A stretch of 23,709 bases of DNA, taken from contig CAZZLY010000035.1 of the NCBI GenBank assembly GCA_964655175.1, positions 1 to 23,709 on the forward strand, read 5' to 3'. This stretch comes from JAIOPA01 sp964655175. Lineage in GTDB: Bacteria > Eisenbacteria > RBG-16-71-46. The number at the start of each line of letters is the position of its first letter. The stretch's first letter is position 1. Below the pieces are notes generated by a model. It was not told the DNA's origin and did not search any database. It worked only from the letters and a program-made list of their open reading frames with translations. The translations under genes and the position numbers were made by a program. Below are positions 5,625 through 15,250 of the stretch, in pieces.

Positions 5625-5765
5625 AGCAGGACTCCTGCTTCGCCACGGAACGGTGGCCCGCGAACGCCCGGGGTTCACGAAGGCTAGACCCGTCCGCGAA
5701 GCGCGCACAAGGGTTTTGTGCGGCGGACCGACGAACGCGGCGATGCGTGTGCCCGACACGCATCG
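5625..5765 (-). promoter_or_regulatory. Dyad-rich control region with a weak promoter candidate
   Basis: Within the 363-base spacer (5559-5921) are three inverted repeats besides the operon terminator. They are CGATGCGTGT/ACACGCATCG (10-bp arms, 5741-5750 and 5756-5765), CGCACAA/TTGTGCG (5704-5710 and 5716-5722), and AGCAGGA-C-TCCTGCT (5625-5639). A weak sigma-70-like pair, TTGTGC (5710-5705), 18 bases, TAGCCT (5686-5681) on the minus strand, places the middle dyad over the -35 and the last one in the leader, as operators would be. No sigma-54 motif was found here. Nothing else in the spacer looks like a gene. Confidence 0.4.
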
Positions 5766-5863
5766 AGTGGACCCGCCCGACACCTCGTCGCGCCGCGCGA
5801 GGACCGGGGCCGGTTGGACGGCGCACACGGCGCGCTCCCCCATGGGGAATCACCGGCAAGACG

Positions 5864-5896
5864 GGACCCCGGCGAGCTCGGGGCTCACCGGGGTCC
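5864..5896 (-). terminator. Terminator hairpin closing the 18-gene run after cysS
   Basis: On the minus strand a 14-bp stem (5896-5883 with 5877-5864) including one U-G pair surrounds the loop CCCGA, 25 bases after the cysS stop. The U-G pair exists only in the leftward transcript. No long T run follows (CGTCTTGCC), so release may need help, but the position and strength fit a terminator. Confidence 0.6.
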
Positions 5897-5921
5897 GGGA
5901 CCGTCCTCGGATCGCGTGGCG

Positions 5922-7316
<1,395 letters not shown>

Positions 7317-7342
7317 GGCGGGGCTCTCCTGGGGCGTGGGGG

Positions 7343-8263
7343 TCAGGCTTCGGGGATGAACGGCGGCGGCGCGGGTTCGGGGCCGCGGCGCGACAGGGCG
7401 GGCGATTCGGCCATGGTCTGCACGCCGGCGTCCTTCCAGCGCTGCAGCAGGCGCAGACGGGCCTCGCGCGCCAACCGCGCGGCGTCACCACCGGGCTTGG
7501 CGCGACCGACGACGCGCAGCACCGCACCGTCGACGCCGAGACGCTCGAGACCCATGACCACGAACGGATCCACGAGCAGATCGCGCCACGCGACGTCGTC
7601 GTTGAGCTCGGCGACCACGGCCTCGGTGACGCGCATCGCGTGCGCGAGGTCCTGCCCCGGCGCGATCGGCAGGTCCACGATGGCGCGCTGCCAGCCGCGG
7701 CTGTGATTGATGACGATCTTCATCTCGCCGTTGGGCACGTGCAGCTCGCGGCCCTGGAAGTCGCGCAGCCGCGTGCTGCGCAGCGTCACCGCCTCGACCG
7801 TGGCGGCGATGCCGTTGACCTCGATGGTGTCGCCCACGACGAACTGGTCCTCGGTGAAGATGAACGTGCCGGCGATCACGTCGCGCACCAGGAACTGCGC
7901 GCCGAAGCCCAGCGCCGCGCCCAGGATCGAGGCGCCCACGAGCAGCGGCTTCACGTCCCAACCGAAGATCGCGAGCATGTGCACGAACGCGTAGGCCGTG
8001 ACCACGGCCGTCACGGCGTGCCGCAGCAACTGGCCCACCGTGCGCGCGCGCTGGATGCCGTGGTTGGAATCGTGCGACGCACGCACCAGCCAATGCTCGA
8101 TGCGCCGCACGAGCAGGAACAGCAACCGCTGCGCGATCCACGCGGTGATCAGCGTGAGCAGCACGCGCACCAGCAACACGCCGATCTGCTCCGGCTCGGG
8201 CGTGAGCCACGGCGGGAGCTTCCACAGGCGCTTGGAGGGTGCGGCCAGCAACAGGGCGATCAT
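7343..8263 (-). CDS. mscS: MscS-family small-conductance mechanosensitive channel
   Basis: A 306-residue inner-membrane protein. Hydrophobic segments at about 27-52, 80-100 and 106-130 give three transmembrane helices; the third (from VGASILGAALGFGAQ) has the Gly/Ala pattern of the MscS pore helix. A beta domain follows (about 137-185; VGDTIEVNG and HVPNGE are family hallmarks), then the alpha/beta C-terminal domain and a Pro-rich tail. It releases solutes under hypo-osmotic stress. The start has AGGA six bases upstream. It lies 49 bases after the M42 peptidase. The family includes many paralogues, so the exact subgroup is uncertain. Confidence 0.93.
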   Translation of the reverse strand: MIALLLAAPSKRLWKLPPWLTPEPEQIGVLLVRVLLTLITAWIAQRLLFLLVRRIEHWLVRASHDSNHGIQRARTVGQLLRHAVTAVVTAYAFVHMLAIFGWDVKPLLVGASILGAALGFGAQFLVRDVIAGTFIFTEDQFVVGDTIEVNGIAATVEAVTLRSTRLRDFQGRELHVPNGEMKIVINHSRGWQRAIVDLPIAPGQDLAHAMRVTEAVVAELNDDVAWRDLLVDPFVVMGLERLGVDGAVLRVVGRAKPGGDAARLAREARLRLLQRWKDAGVQTMAESPALSRRGPEPAPPPFIPEA

Positions 8264-8312
8264 GCGGTCCTCATGGGCGCGCGGGGGACACGTCCGCGCG
8301 CCCCAGGGCGGA

Positions 8313-9374
8313 TCAGACCAGCGACTCGACCGTCTTGCGGTCGAGGCGCTTCACCACCGCGACGAGCAGCTTCACGGTGGCCTCGTAGTCACGGCGATCG
8401 ATGATGCTCACGTGGCTGTGGATGTAGCGCGCGGCCACACCCATGGACAGCGTGGGCACACCCTCGCCCGAGAGATGGATGCGACCGGCGTCGGTGCCAC
8501 CGCGCTCGACCGCCTCGAACTGCAGCGGGATGCGCAGCTTGTCCGCGGTCTCGATGACGAGGTCGCGCAGACGGCGGTTGGGGATGCTGGTCGCGTCGTA
8601 GATCACCAACAGCGGGCCGCCGCCCAGCTTCTCGTCGCCCTCGGTGCCGGGCGTGTCGTGCGCGATGCCGACGTCGAGGGCGATGCCGACGTCGGGACGC
8701 ACCTTGCTCGACACCGTCTTGGCACCGCGCAGGCCGACCTCCTCCTGCACCGTGGCGACCGCGAACAGCGTGTTGGGGTGCTTCTGGCCCACGAGGCGCT
8801 TGGCGACCTCGGCGGCCATGGCGCAACCGATGCGGTTGTCCCACGCCTTGGCGAGCAGCAGGTTGGGATTCGCCATCACGGTGAACGACGAGTCGGGCAC
8901 GATCGGATCGCCGGGGCGGATGTCGAGGTGCTGCTTGAGCGCCCAATCGCTCGTGACGCCGACGTCGATGTACATGTCCTTGATCTCGAGGACCTTCTTG
9001 CGATCCTCGTCGCGCAGCTCGTGCGGCGGCTTGCTGCCCACCACGCCCAGCACGTCGCCCTTGCGCGTCTTGATGATCAGCCGCTGCCCCAGCACCACGT
9101 GGCCCCACCAGCCCCCGAGCGGCAGGAACTTGATGTAGCCCTCCTTGGTGATGCTGCGCACCATGAAGCCGACCTCGTCGAGATGCCCCGCGAGCATGAC
9201 GCGCGGCCCCTTGGCATCGCCCACCTTCTCGCACACGAAGCTGCCGAGCCGGTCCTTGCTGAACGGGCCCACGCCCTTGAGGTACCGCCGCATCACGAGC
9301 GCGACGTCGTCCTCGTGACCGGGCACACCGTGCGTATCGACGAGTTCCTTGAGGAAGGCGAGCGAGCGATCCAT
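8313..9374 (-). CDS. M42-family metallo-aminopeptidase (glutamyl aminopeptidase/endoglucanase M-like)
   Basis: A 353-residue cytosolic peptidase. The two-metal site is complete: His64 and Asp66 (AGHLDEVG), Asp179 (WDNRIG), Glu211-Glu212 (QEEVG, the first being the general base), Asp234 (ALDVG) and His319 (YIHSH). Length is typical for M42, whose members form large tetrahedral complexes that trim peptides. The ATG at 9374 is chosen because GGAG lies six bases upstream; a longer frame to 9446 has no such site and starts in a hairpin region. Substrate preference cannot be read from sequence. Confidence 0.93.
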   Translation of the reverse strand: MDRSLAFLKELVDTHGVPGHEDDVALVMRRYLKGVGPFSKDRLGSFVCEKVGDAKGPRVMLAGHLDEVGFMVRSITKEGYIKFLPLGGWWGHVVLGQRLIIKTRKGDVLGVVGSKPPHELRDEDRKKVLEIKDMYIDVGVTSDWALKQHLDIRPGDPIVPDSSFTVMANPNLLLAKAWDNRIGCAMAAEVAKRLVGQKHPNTLFAVATVQEEVGLRGAKTVSSKVRPDVGIALDVGIAHDTPGTEGDEKLGGGPLLVIYDATSIPNRRLRDLVIETADKLRIPLQFEAVERGGTDAGRIHLSGEGVPTLSMGVAARYIHSHVSIIDRRDYEATVKLLVAVVKRLDRKTVESLV

Positions 9375-9390
9375 GGTGGTCTCCGACGAT

Positions 9391-9433
9391 GGGGCGCGAC
9401 GCCCCGCTGGGGATCGGGACCCCGCGAGCGGGG
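9391..9433 (-). other. Two adjacent GC hairpins between ddl and the M42 gene
   Basis: GGGGCG-cga-CGCCCC (9391-9405) and CCCCG-cgag-CGGGG (9420-9433, extendable past one bulge) sit just upstream of the M42 ribosome binding site in a 112-base spacer, one of the longest inside the run. No T tract follows either stem. They could attenuate or segment the transcript. I see no promoter in the spacer. Confidence 0.35.
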
Positions 9434-9486
9434 CCCCGTGCTTCACGCGACCGCGCGCGGCGGCCGGGACGATGCGATGCGGACGA

Positions 9487-10497
9487 CTAGTGCGACTTGG
9501 CGAGCTTGGCGTCGGCGACGGCCATGTCGACGATGCGGCCGACGAGCTGGTCGTAGCTCACGCCCTTGGCCTTGGCGGCCATGGGCACGAGGCTCGTGGG
9601 CGTCATGCCGGGGACCGTGTTGACCTCGAGCACCCACGGCTCGCCCTCCTCGTCGATGCGGAAGTCCACGCGGACGACGCCACGGCAGCCCAGCGCACCG
9701 GCGCACTCGACGGCGAGCTCGCGCAGCAGGCGCGCCTCGTCCTTCTCGAGCTCGGCCGGGCAGGTGTACGTGGTCATGCCCTTCGTGTACTTGGCCTCGT
9801 AATCGTAGAACCCGCTCTTGGGCTCGATCTCGACGACCGGATAGGCCTCCTCGCCCACCACCGCGACGGTCATCTCACGCCCCTCGATGTACTGCTCGAT
9901 GAGGATCTGCGAATCGTGGCGGCCGGCCTTCTCGAGTGCGGCGTTGAGTTCGGACGGGTGCTTCACGATCGTGAGGCCCACGGTGGAACCCTCGGCGTTC
10001 GGCTTGACCACGAGCGGGTAGCCGCCGAGCAGGCTGGTGTCCACGTTGCTGCCGGGCACGCCGGACTCGAGCACGACCCAGTGCGGCGTCGGGATCGCCT
10101 CGCGCTCGAACACGCGCTTGCTCATCGCCTTGTCCATCGCGATCGCGCTCGCGAGCACGCCCGAGCCCGTGTAGGTCTTGCCGGCGAGTTCGAGCGCGGC
10201 CTGGATCGTGCCGTCCTCACCGTACGTGCCGTGCAGCGCGATGAACACCACGTCGGCGTCCTTGACCGCGCTCGACTGCACCGCCGCGAGCATGCCGCTC
10301 ACCGGCAGCGCGAGCACCGCCTCGCGCGCGCGCGCACCGGACTCCTCCTGCCCCGCCGTGAGCACCGCACCATCGGCGGCGTCCACCGAGGTGACGTCGT
10401 GCCCGAGATTGCGCAGCGCCTGCGCGACACCCTGCCCCGTGCGCAGCGAGATCTCGCGCTCGCTCGAGCGCCCTCCCATGAGGACCGCGACCTTCAT
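9487..10497 (-). CDS. ddl: D-alanine--D-alanine ligase
   Basis: A 336-residue ATP-grasp enzyme that joins two D-alanines for peptidoglycan precursor synthesis. Visible motifs are the N-terminal MGGRSSEREISL, the ATP-binding loop EGSTVG (169-174), YDYEAKY (231-237), RVDF (276-279) and EVNTVPGMT (291-299). The Tyr in YDYEAKY together with Ser171 is the pair that marks D-Ala-D-Ala rather than D-Ala-D-lactate ligases. The start has AGGAG about seven bases upstream. It lies 70 bases after gltX, across a strong hairpin. No mur genes are adjacent, so it stands apart from a division/cell-wall cluster. Confidence 0.96.
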   Translation of the reverse strand: MKVAVLMGGRSSEREISLRTGQGVAQALRNLGHDVTSVDAADGAVLTAGQEESGARAREAVLALPVSGMLAAVQSSAVKDADVVFIALHGTYGEDGTIQAALELAGKTYTGSGVLASAIAMDKAMSKRVFEREAIPTPHWVVLESGVPGSNVDTSLLGGYPLVVKPNAEGSTVGLTIVKHPSELNAALEKAGRHDSQILIEQYIEGREMTVAVVGEEAYPVVEIEPKSGFYDYEAKYTKGMTTYTCPAELEKDEARLLRELAVECAGALGCRGVVRVDFRIDEEGEPWVLEVNTVPGMTPTSLVPMAAKAKGVSYDQLVGRIVDMAVADAKLAKSH

Positions 10498-10541
10498 CGT
10501 GGACTCCTTGTCGGTGATGGACTGCCGTGGACGTCGTGAAC

Positions 10542-10562
10542 GGTGACGCGCGGGGCGTCACC
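10542..10562 (-). terminator. Hairpin just after gltX
   Basis: Perfect 8-bp arms GGTGACGC (10542-10549) and GCGTCACC (10555-10562) around a 5-base loop, starting five bases after the gltX stop. No T run follows on the minus strand. It may partly terminate or protect the mRNA 3' end between gltX and ddl. Confidence 0.45.
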
Positions 10563-10567
10563 GGCGA

Positions 10568-12049
10568 TCAGGATGTTCGGGGTCGCGCGCTCGCGCGTTC
10601 GAGTCGTGTGACGCAGCGCTCGCGGCCCAGGAGCTCGGCGACGAGCGGCAGCTCCGGCCCGTGCGTGCGGCCGGTGAGGGCGGCACGGATGGGTTGGAAC
10701 AGCTCGCGTCCCTTCACGCCGAGCGCGGGTCCCACCCCGCGAACGGCCGATTGAACACCGTCCGCGGACCAGTCCGCAAGCGCGCCCAACGCGGCCGCGG
10801 TCGCTGCACACACCTCGGCCGCGCGCGGCGCGGCCAGGGCCTCGGTCGCACCGGGCTCGGGCGTGGGCTCCTCGTCGAGGAACGGCGCGAGTTCGCGGGG
10901 CAGGTCGGCGAGCGTGGCGAGGTTCCCGCGCACCGCCTCGAGCAGGCGCGCGCGGGCCTGAGGGGTCCAGCGGCCCGCCTGCGGCGGCATGAACTCGGGC
11001 GCATCGGCCCCGGCGCGCGCCACCCAGGCCTCGAGCTCGGCGGGACTCGCATGGTGCAGCACGTGCGCGTTGGTCCACGCGAGCTTCGCGGCATCGAACA
11101 CCGAACCGCTGCGGCCCACGCGATCGAGCGTGAACGCCTCGAGCATCTCGGATCGCGACAGCAGGTCGCGATCGTCCCCGGGATGGAACCCGAGCAGTCC
11201 CAGATACGCGAGGAGCGCATCGGCCACGACGCCCGCGCGGCGCCAGTCCCCCACCGCGACGGCCGCCTCGCCCGAGCGCTTGCTCATCTTGGTGCGATCG
11301 GGGTTCAGGATGAGCGCGACGTGCGCGAACACCGGCGGGGTCCAGCCGAACGCGTCGTACAGCATGAGCTGCCGCGGCGTGTTCGCCAGATGCTCCTCGG
11401 CGCGCAGGACGTGCGAGATGTGCATGAGCGCGTCGTCCACGACGCACGCGAAGTTGTACGTGGGCAGCCCCGACGAACGCAGCACGACGAAGTCCCCCAC
11501 CATACCGGCGGGGAACGTGACCGTGCCGCGCACCGCGTCCTCGAGCACCCAGTCGCGATCGCGCACCACGAACCGCACGCTGTACGGCTCACCGGCGCCA
11601 GCGCGCGCGTCGGAGTCGGCGGTGCTCAGGCGACGGCAGCGCCCGTCGTAGTGTGGCGGGCGGCCCGCGGCGGTGAGCGCGGCGCGCCGCGTCTCGAGTT
11701 CGGCATCGCTGCAGAAGCAGCGGTACGCGTCGCCCTGTTCGAGCAGTCGCCCCGCGTGCGCGCGGTACAGGTCGAGCCGCTCGCTCTGGCGGTAGGGTCC
11801 GTGGGGGCCGCCCACCCCGGGGCCCTCGTCCCACGCGAGATCCAGCCAGCGCAGGTCGTCGAGCACGCCGGCCTCGCTCGCGGCGGTCGAGCGCTCGACG
11901 TCGGTGTCCTCGATCCGCAGCACGAACGTGCCCCCGTGGCGACGCGCGAACAGCCAGTTGAAGTAGGCCGTGCGCGCGCCGCCCACGTGCAGCCAGCCCG
12001 TGGGGCTGGGCGCGAACCGGACCCGCACCGGGCGGTCGGGGGCGGTCAT
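10568..12049 (-). CDS. gltX: Glutamyl-tRNA synthetase
   Basis: A 493-residue class I synthetase that charges tRNA-Glu. The HIGH-type motif is within PSPTGWLHVGG (14-24) and KMSKR is at 254-258. The zinc-binding element CFC (111-113) with YDGRC (134-138) matches the E. coli-type GluRS zinc site. The C-terminal anticodon-binding region is Ala/Pro/Glu-rich but of normal length. The ATG at 12049 follows a very strong AAGGAGGGG site. That site lies inside a perfect 16-base palindrome (12058-12073), so initiation may be controlled by RNA folding. Whether the enzyme also charges tRNA-Gln depends on the presence of gatCAB elsewhere. Confidence 0.96.
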   Translation of the reverse strand: MTAPDRPVRVRFAPSPTGWLHVGGARTAYFNWLFARRHGGTFVLRIEDTDVERSTAASEAGVLDDLRWLDLAWDEGPGVGGPHGPYRQSERLDLYRAHAGRLLEQGDAYRCFCSDAELETRRAALTAAGRPPHYDGRCRRLSTADSDARAGAGEPYSVRFVVRDRDWVLEDAVRGTVTFPAGMVGDFVVLRSSGLPTYNFACVVDDALMHISHVLRAEEHLANTPRQLMLYDAFGWTPPVFAHVALILNPDRTKMSKRSGEAAVAVGDWRRAGVVADALLAYLGLLGFHPGDDRDLLSRSEMLEAFTLDRVGRSGSVFDAAKLAWTNAHVLHHASPAELEAWVARAGADAPEFMPPQAGRWTPQARARLLEAVRGNLATLADLPRELAPFLDEEPTPEPGATEALAAPRAAEVCAATAAALGALADWSADGVQSAVRGVGPALGVKGRELFQPIRAALTGRTHGPELPLVAELLGRERCVTRLERASARPRTS

Positions 12050-12057
12050 CGCGGCCC

Positions 12058-12073
12058 CTCCTTATATAAGGAG
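12058..12073 (-). promoter_or_regulatory. Hairpin that can sequester the gltX ribosome binding site
   Basis: The palindrome CTCCTTATATAAGGAG is perfect. In the minus-strand mRNA, CTCCTT (12073-12068) can pair with AAGGAG (12063-12058), the Shine-Dalgarno core eight bases before the gltX ATG, with loop ATAT. It also mimics an anti-Shine-Dalgarno. The AT core stands out in a very GC-rich spacer of 58 bases between ispF and gltX. Confidence 0.55.
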
Positions 12074-12107
12074 AGGGCCGCGGGCGCCGGGACGGGGACG
12101 GGACGAC

Positions 12108-12587
12108 TCAACCGCGGTCCACCATGGCCACCGCCATCGCGGCCAGCCCCTCGTGGCGACCGATCGCCCCCAGCGTCTCGTTGGTGGTGGCCTTGACGCT
12201 CACGCGATCGGCGGTGATGCCGAGCGACCGGGCGACGTTGGCGCAGATCTCGGTGCGGTGCGGCGACAGCTTGGGCGCTTCCGCGATCATCATGACGTCC
12301 ACGTTGACCACGCTCACCTTGGCCTCGCGCAGCATCGCGGCGATGTGCTCGAGCAGCTTGAGGCTCGAGACGTCCTTCCACTTGGCGTCGCCCGGCGGGA
12401 AGTGCATGCCCAGGTCGCCCAGCCCGGCCGCGCCGAGCAGCGCGTCACCGACCGCGTGCGACAGCACGTCGGCGTCGCTGTGACCCTCGAGCCCCCACTC
12501 GCTCTTGAAGCGCACGCCGCCCAGCACGAGCGGCCGGCCCGCCTTCACACGATGCACGTCGTAACCCATCCCGATCCGCAGATTCAT
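12108..12587 (-). CDS. ispF: 2-C-methyl-D-erythritol 2,4-cyclodiphosphate synthase
   Basis: A 159-residue enzyme of the MEP isoprenoid pathway that forms the cyclodiphosphate from CDP-methylerythritol phosphate. Zinc ligands Asp10, His12 (GYDVHR) and His44 (VLSHAVGDAL) are present, with GHSDAD (35-40) and the ATTNE segment near 133-137 that binds the cytidine nucleotide. Length is standard. Its ATG overlaps the ispD stop as ATGA and is preceded by GGGAGG, so the two are translationally coupled. It acts immediately after the IspE step, whose gene is not in the window. Confidence 0.97.
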   Translation of the reverse strand: MNLRIGMGYDVHRVKAGRPLVLGGVRFKSEWGLEGHSDADVLSHAVGDALLGAAGLGDLGMHFPPGDAKWKDVSSLKLLEHIAAMLREAKVSVVNVDVMMIAEAPKLSPHRTEICANVARSLGITADRVSVKATTNETLGAIGRHEGLAAMAVAMVDRG

Positions 12588-13156
12588 GCGCCCTCCCTGG
12601 AATGATCGGCTGCCGTTCGCTGCACGAGCCACGCTTCGGCCAGTGCCCGATCGGCGGCGGTGGTGATCTTGAAGTTGAGCGGGTCGCCCAGCGACACGTG
12701 CACCGGGTGCCCCAGCCACTCGACGAGCGCCGCGTCGTCCGTGGCGAGTTCGGTCGCCTCGCGATGCGCGCGCTCGAGCCAATCGCGCCGGAACACCTGC
12801 GGCGTCTGCGCGGCCCACAGCCCGGCGCGCGGCACCGTGCCGGTGACGAGCCCGAGCGTGGCCTGCTTGAGCGTGTCGGCCTGCGGCACCGCCGCGAGCG
12901 CGGCGCCGTGCTCCTGCGCTGCCGCGACCGCGCGCGCGACGACCTCGGGCGTCACGAGCGCACGCGCCGAATCGTGCACCGCGACGTGCGTCGTGTCGTC
13001 GGGCAGCACGTGCAGGCCGCGCCCCACGGAGTGCTGGCGTTCGTCGCCGCCCTCCGTGAACGCGACGATCTTGCTGAACGCGTGCCCGCTCGCGGCGAGC
13101 AGTTCGCGCAGCGTGCGCACGGGGCCCACGAGCACGATGCCGTCGATCGCCTCGCA
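12584..13156 (-). CDS. ispD: 2-C-methyl-D-erythritol 4-phosphate cytidylyltransferase, N-terminus lost in gap
   Basis: The visible 190 residues are the C-terminal part of IspD, which adds CMP to methylerythritol phosphate in the MEP pathway. Recognisable are GGDERQHSV, VHDSARALVTPEVV (the family has HDAARP), ADTLK, AQTPQVFR, TDDAALVEW and LNFKITT. The nucleotide-binding start (AAGxGxRM...K in the family) is missing: about 45 residues should lie within the gap at 13157-13256. The apparent in-frame fusion to the upstream YbaK protein is an artefact of the 100-N spacer. It overlaps ispF by four bases. Confidence 0.93.
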   Translation of the reverse strand, partial: CEAIDGIVLVGPVRTLRELLAASGHAFSKIVAFTEGGDERQHSVGRGLHVLPDDTTHVAVHDSARALVTPEVVARAVAAAQEHGAALAAVPQADTLKQATLGLVTGTVPRAGLWAAQTPQVFRRDWLERAHREATELATDDAALVEWLGHPVHVSLGDPLNFKITTAADRALAEAWLVQRTAADHSREGA

Positions 13157-13256
13157 NNNNNNNNNNNNNNNNNNNNNNNNNNNNNNNNNNNNNNNNNNNN
13201 NNNNNNNNNNNNNNNNNNNNNNNNNNNNNNNNNNNNNNNNNNNNNNNNNNNNNNNN
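13157..13256. other. Assembly gap (100 N) between ybaK and ispD
   Basis: A 100-base placeholder. The family lengths of YbaK (about 155-160) and IspD (about 230) imply that roughly 35 plus 45 codons are missing. The true gap is therefore probably closer to 240 bases or more. Confidence 0.95.
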
Positions 13257-13633
13257 CGCGCCTCGACGATGGTGGGCAGACGCTGCGCGTGGCCCAGCGG
13301 CGGGATGCCGCCGATCGCGAAGCCGGTCACCTCGCGCACGTGCTTGGGGGCGGCCATCGCCACCTCCTCGCCGAGCACCGCGGCCAGACGCGTCGTGTCC
13401 ACGCGATCCCCGCCGCTCGCCACCACCAGCACGGTGGCACCGCTCGTGGTGCCGCGGAAGACGAGCGACTTCACGATCTGCGCACTCGTGCAGCCCACCG
13501 CTTCGGCCGCGGCCGCCGCGGTCTTCACGGGCACGTCGAGCTCGAGCACGGTGTTGGCGAACCCGAGCGCACGCAACGCGTCCTGCACGCGTTGCGCCGC
13601 CTCGGACAACGGTCGCGCCTGGGCGTCGCTCAC
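13257..13633 (-). CDS. YbaK/aminoacyl-tRNA deacylase-family protein, C-terminus lost in gap
   Basis: The visible 125 residues match the YbaK/ProX-type editing domain, which hydrolyses mischarged aminoacyl-tRNAs such as Cys-tRNA(Pro). Family marks are TAAAAAEAVG, IVKSLVF (the invariant Lys of the active site), SGGDRVD and TGFAIGGIPPLGH. The last 30-40 residues are missing. The GTG at 13633 overlaps the radA stop as GTGA and has GGAGG seven bases upstream. Which mischarged tRNA it clears cannot be told. It is a free-standing domain, since the fusion to IspD seen in translation is caused by the gap. Confidence 0.9.
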
Positions 13634-15213
13634 GCGTCGTCCTCCGGCACGTCCTCGCCTGCATCTTCACGCGCGGGCATCGCGTGCGCACGCTCACGTC
13701 GCTTGGCCGCGACCTCGGCCGCGAAGCGCTCCGAAGGGCGCACGTCGTGCCGCGGCGCGGCCGGTTCGGGCCGCGGCGTCTCGACCTTGGCGCCCAGCAA
13801 CTGCTCGCAGCCCTCCTTGAGCGTGGCGAGCGGCGAGAGCTCGAGCCCCGAGCCTTCCGCATCGGCGAGCTGCGCGCGCGGGAACCCGGCGCGCACGAAC
13901 CCCATCTGCGCCGCCTCGCGCAGGCGCGCGTCGAGTCGCGGCACGCGCCGCAGTTCGCCCGACAGACTCACTTCGCCCAACGCCAGCGTGCGCGGCAGCA
14001 CGGGGCGGCTGCGGAAACTCGACGCGATCGCCAGCGCCACACCCAGATCGGCGCCCGGGTCGTCCAGCTTGAACCCGCCGGTCACGGTCACGAACACGTC
14101 GTGCTTGCCCATGCGCAGTCCCACGCGGCGTTCGAGCACCGCGAGCAGCACCGCGAGTCGGCGCGGGTCGTAGCCGCTGGTGACGCGCTGCGGCGTGCCG
14201 TAGAAGGACGTGCTCACGAGCGCCTGCACCTCGACGAGCAGTGGTCGCGCGCCCTCGAGGCTCGCGACCACCGCGACGCCGGGCACCTCGCGCGAACCGT
14301 CACTGAGGAACGCCTCGCTCGGGTTGGCGACCTCGCGCAGGCCCGACTCGAGCATCTCGAACACGCCCAGCTCGTGCGTGCTGCCGAAGCGGTTCTTGGC
14401 GGCGCGCAGCACGCGATAGTGCTGATAGCGCTCGCCCTCCAGATACAGAACCGCGTCCACCATGTGCTCGAGCACGCGCGGACCGGCGACCGCGCCGTCC
14501 TTGGTGACGTGTCCGACCAGGAACACCGGCGTCTGCGAGGCCTTGGCGTAGTGCAGCAGCGCGAGGCCGCACTCGCGCACCTGCGTCACGGTGCCCGGGC
14601 CGCCCTCGAGGTCGGCGCGCGACAACGTCTGGATGGAGTCCGCGATCAGGCAATCGGGCTGCAGCTGCGACGCGGTCTCGAGCACGGTCTCGAGGTCGGT
14701 CTCGCAGAACAGCAGCAGGTTCTCGGGCACGTCGCCCAGACGCGCGGCGCGCAGCCGGATCTGCTGCTCGCTCTCCTCGCCCGACACGTACAGCACCTTG
14801 CGACCGCTCGCGGCGAACGCGCGCGCCAGCTGCAGCAGCAGCGTGCTCTTGCCGATGCCCGGATCGCCGCCCACCAACAGCAGCGACCCCGGCACGATGC
14901 CGCCGCCCAGCACGCGATCGAGTTCGCGCATGCCGGTGCCGGTGCGTTCGGTGGATTCGAGCGTGACCTCGTTGAGCGGCACGGGGCCCTGCGGTCGCGC
15001 GCCGCCCTGCGGCACCCAGCGGCGGCCGCCGGCCGTGCGTCCCGCCTGCGCGGCGTTCCCCGCGGGCGGGGCCTCGGCAGCGGTGTTCCACGCCTGACAC
15101 GACGGGCAATGCCCGAACCAGCGCGGCTGTTCGTTGCCGCACGCGCTGCAGAAGAACGTGGTCTTGGCGGCCTTGGCGGACTTGTTGGGTTTGGCGGTCT
15201 TGCCGAGCGTCAT
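13630..15213 (-). CDS. radA: DNA repair protein RadA (Sms)
   Basis: A 527-residue protein that promotes branch migration and processing of recombination intermediates. It has an N-terminal C4 zinc finger (Cys22, Cys25, Cys36, Cys39), a RecA-like ATPase with Walker A GGDPGIGKST (115-124), the RadA signature KNRFG (273-277) and a C-terminal Lon-protease-like domain (about 310-470, without proteolytic activity in this family). It is longer than the usual 450-460 residues because of a Gly/Ala/Pro-rich linker after the zinc finger (about 45-75) and a charged tail (about 475-527). It follows mlaD by 37 bases and overlaps ybaK by four. Confidence 0.96.
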   Translation of the reverse strand: MTLGKTAKPNKSAKAAKTTFFCSACGNEQPRWFGHCPSCQAWNTAAEAPPAGNAAQAGRTAGGRRWVPQGGARPQGPVPLNEVTLESTERTGTGMRELDRVLGGGIVPGSLLLVGGDPGIGKSTLLLQLARAFAASGRKVLYVSGEESEQQIRLRAARLGDVPENLLLFCETDLETVLETASQLQPDCLIADSIQTLSRADLEGGPGTVTQVRECGLALLHYAKASQTPVFLVGHVTKDGAVAGPRVLEHMVDAVLYLEGERYQHYRVLRAAKNRFGSTHELGVFEMLESGLREVANPSEAFLSDGSREVPGVAVVASLEGARPLLVEVQALVSTSFYGTPQRVTSGYDPRRLAVLLAVLERRVGLRMGKHDVFVTVTGGFKLDDPGADLGVALAIASSFRSRPVLPRTLALGEVSLSGELRRVPRLDARLREAAQMGFVRAGFPRAQLADAEGSGLELSPLATLKEGCEQLLGAKVETPRPEPAAPRHDVRPSERFAAEVAAKRRERAHAMPAREDAGEDVPEDDA

Positions 15214-15250
15214 GCGTGGTCCGATGCGGGGCGGTGGCGAGGGGCGGGCT

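Noticed and set aside
7998..9623. Plus-strand open frame of 541 codons across mscS, the M42 gene and ddl
   Set aside because: Antisense shadow crossing three real genes; no motifs.
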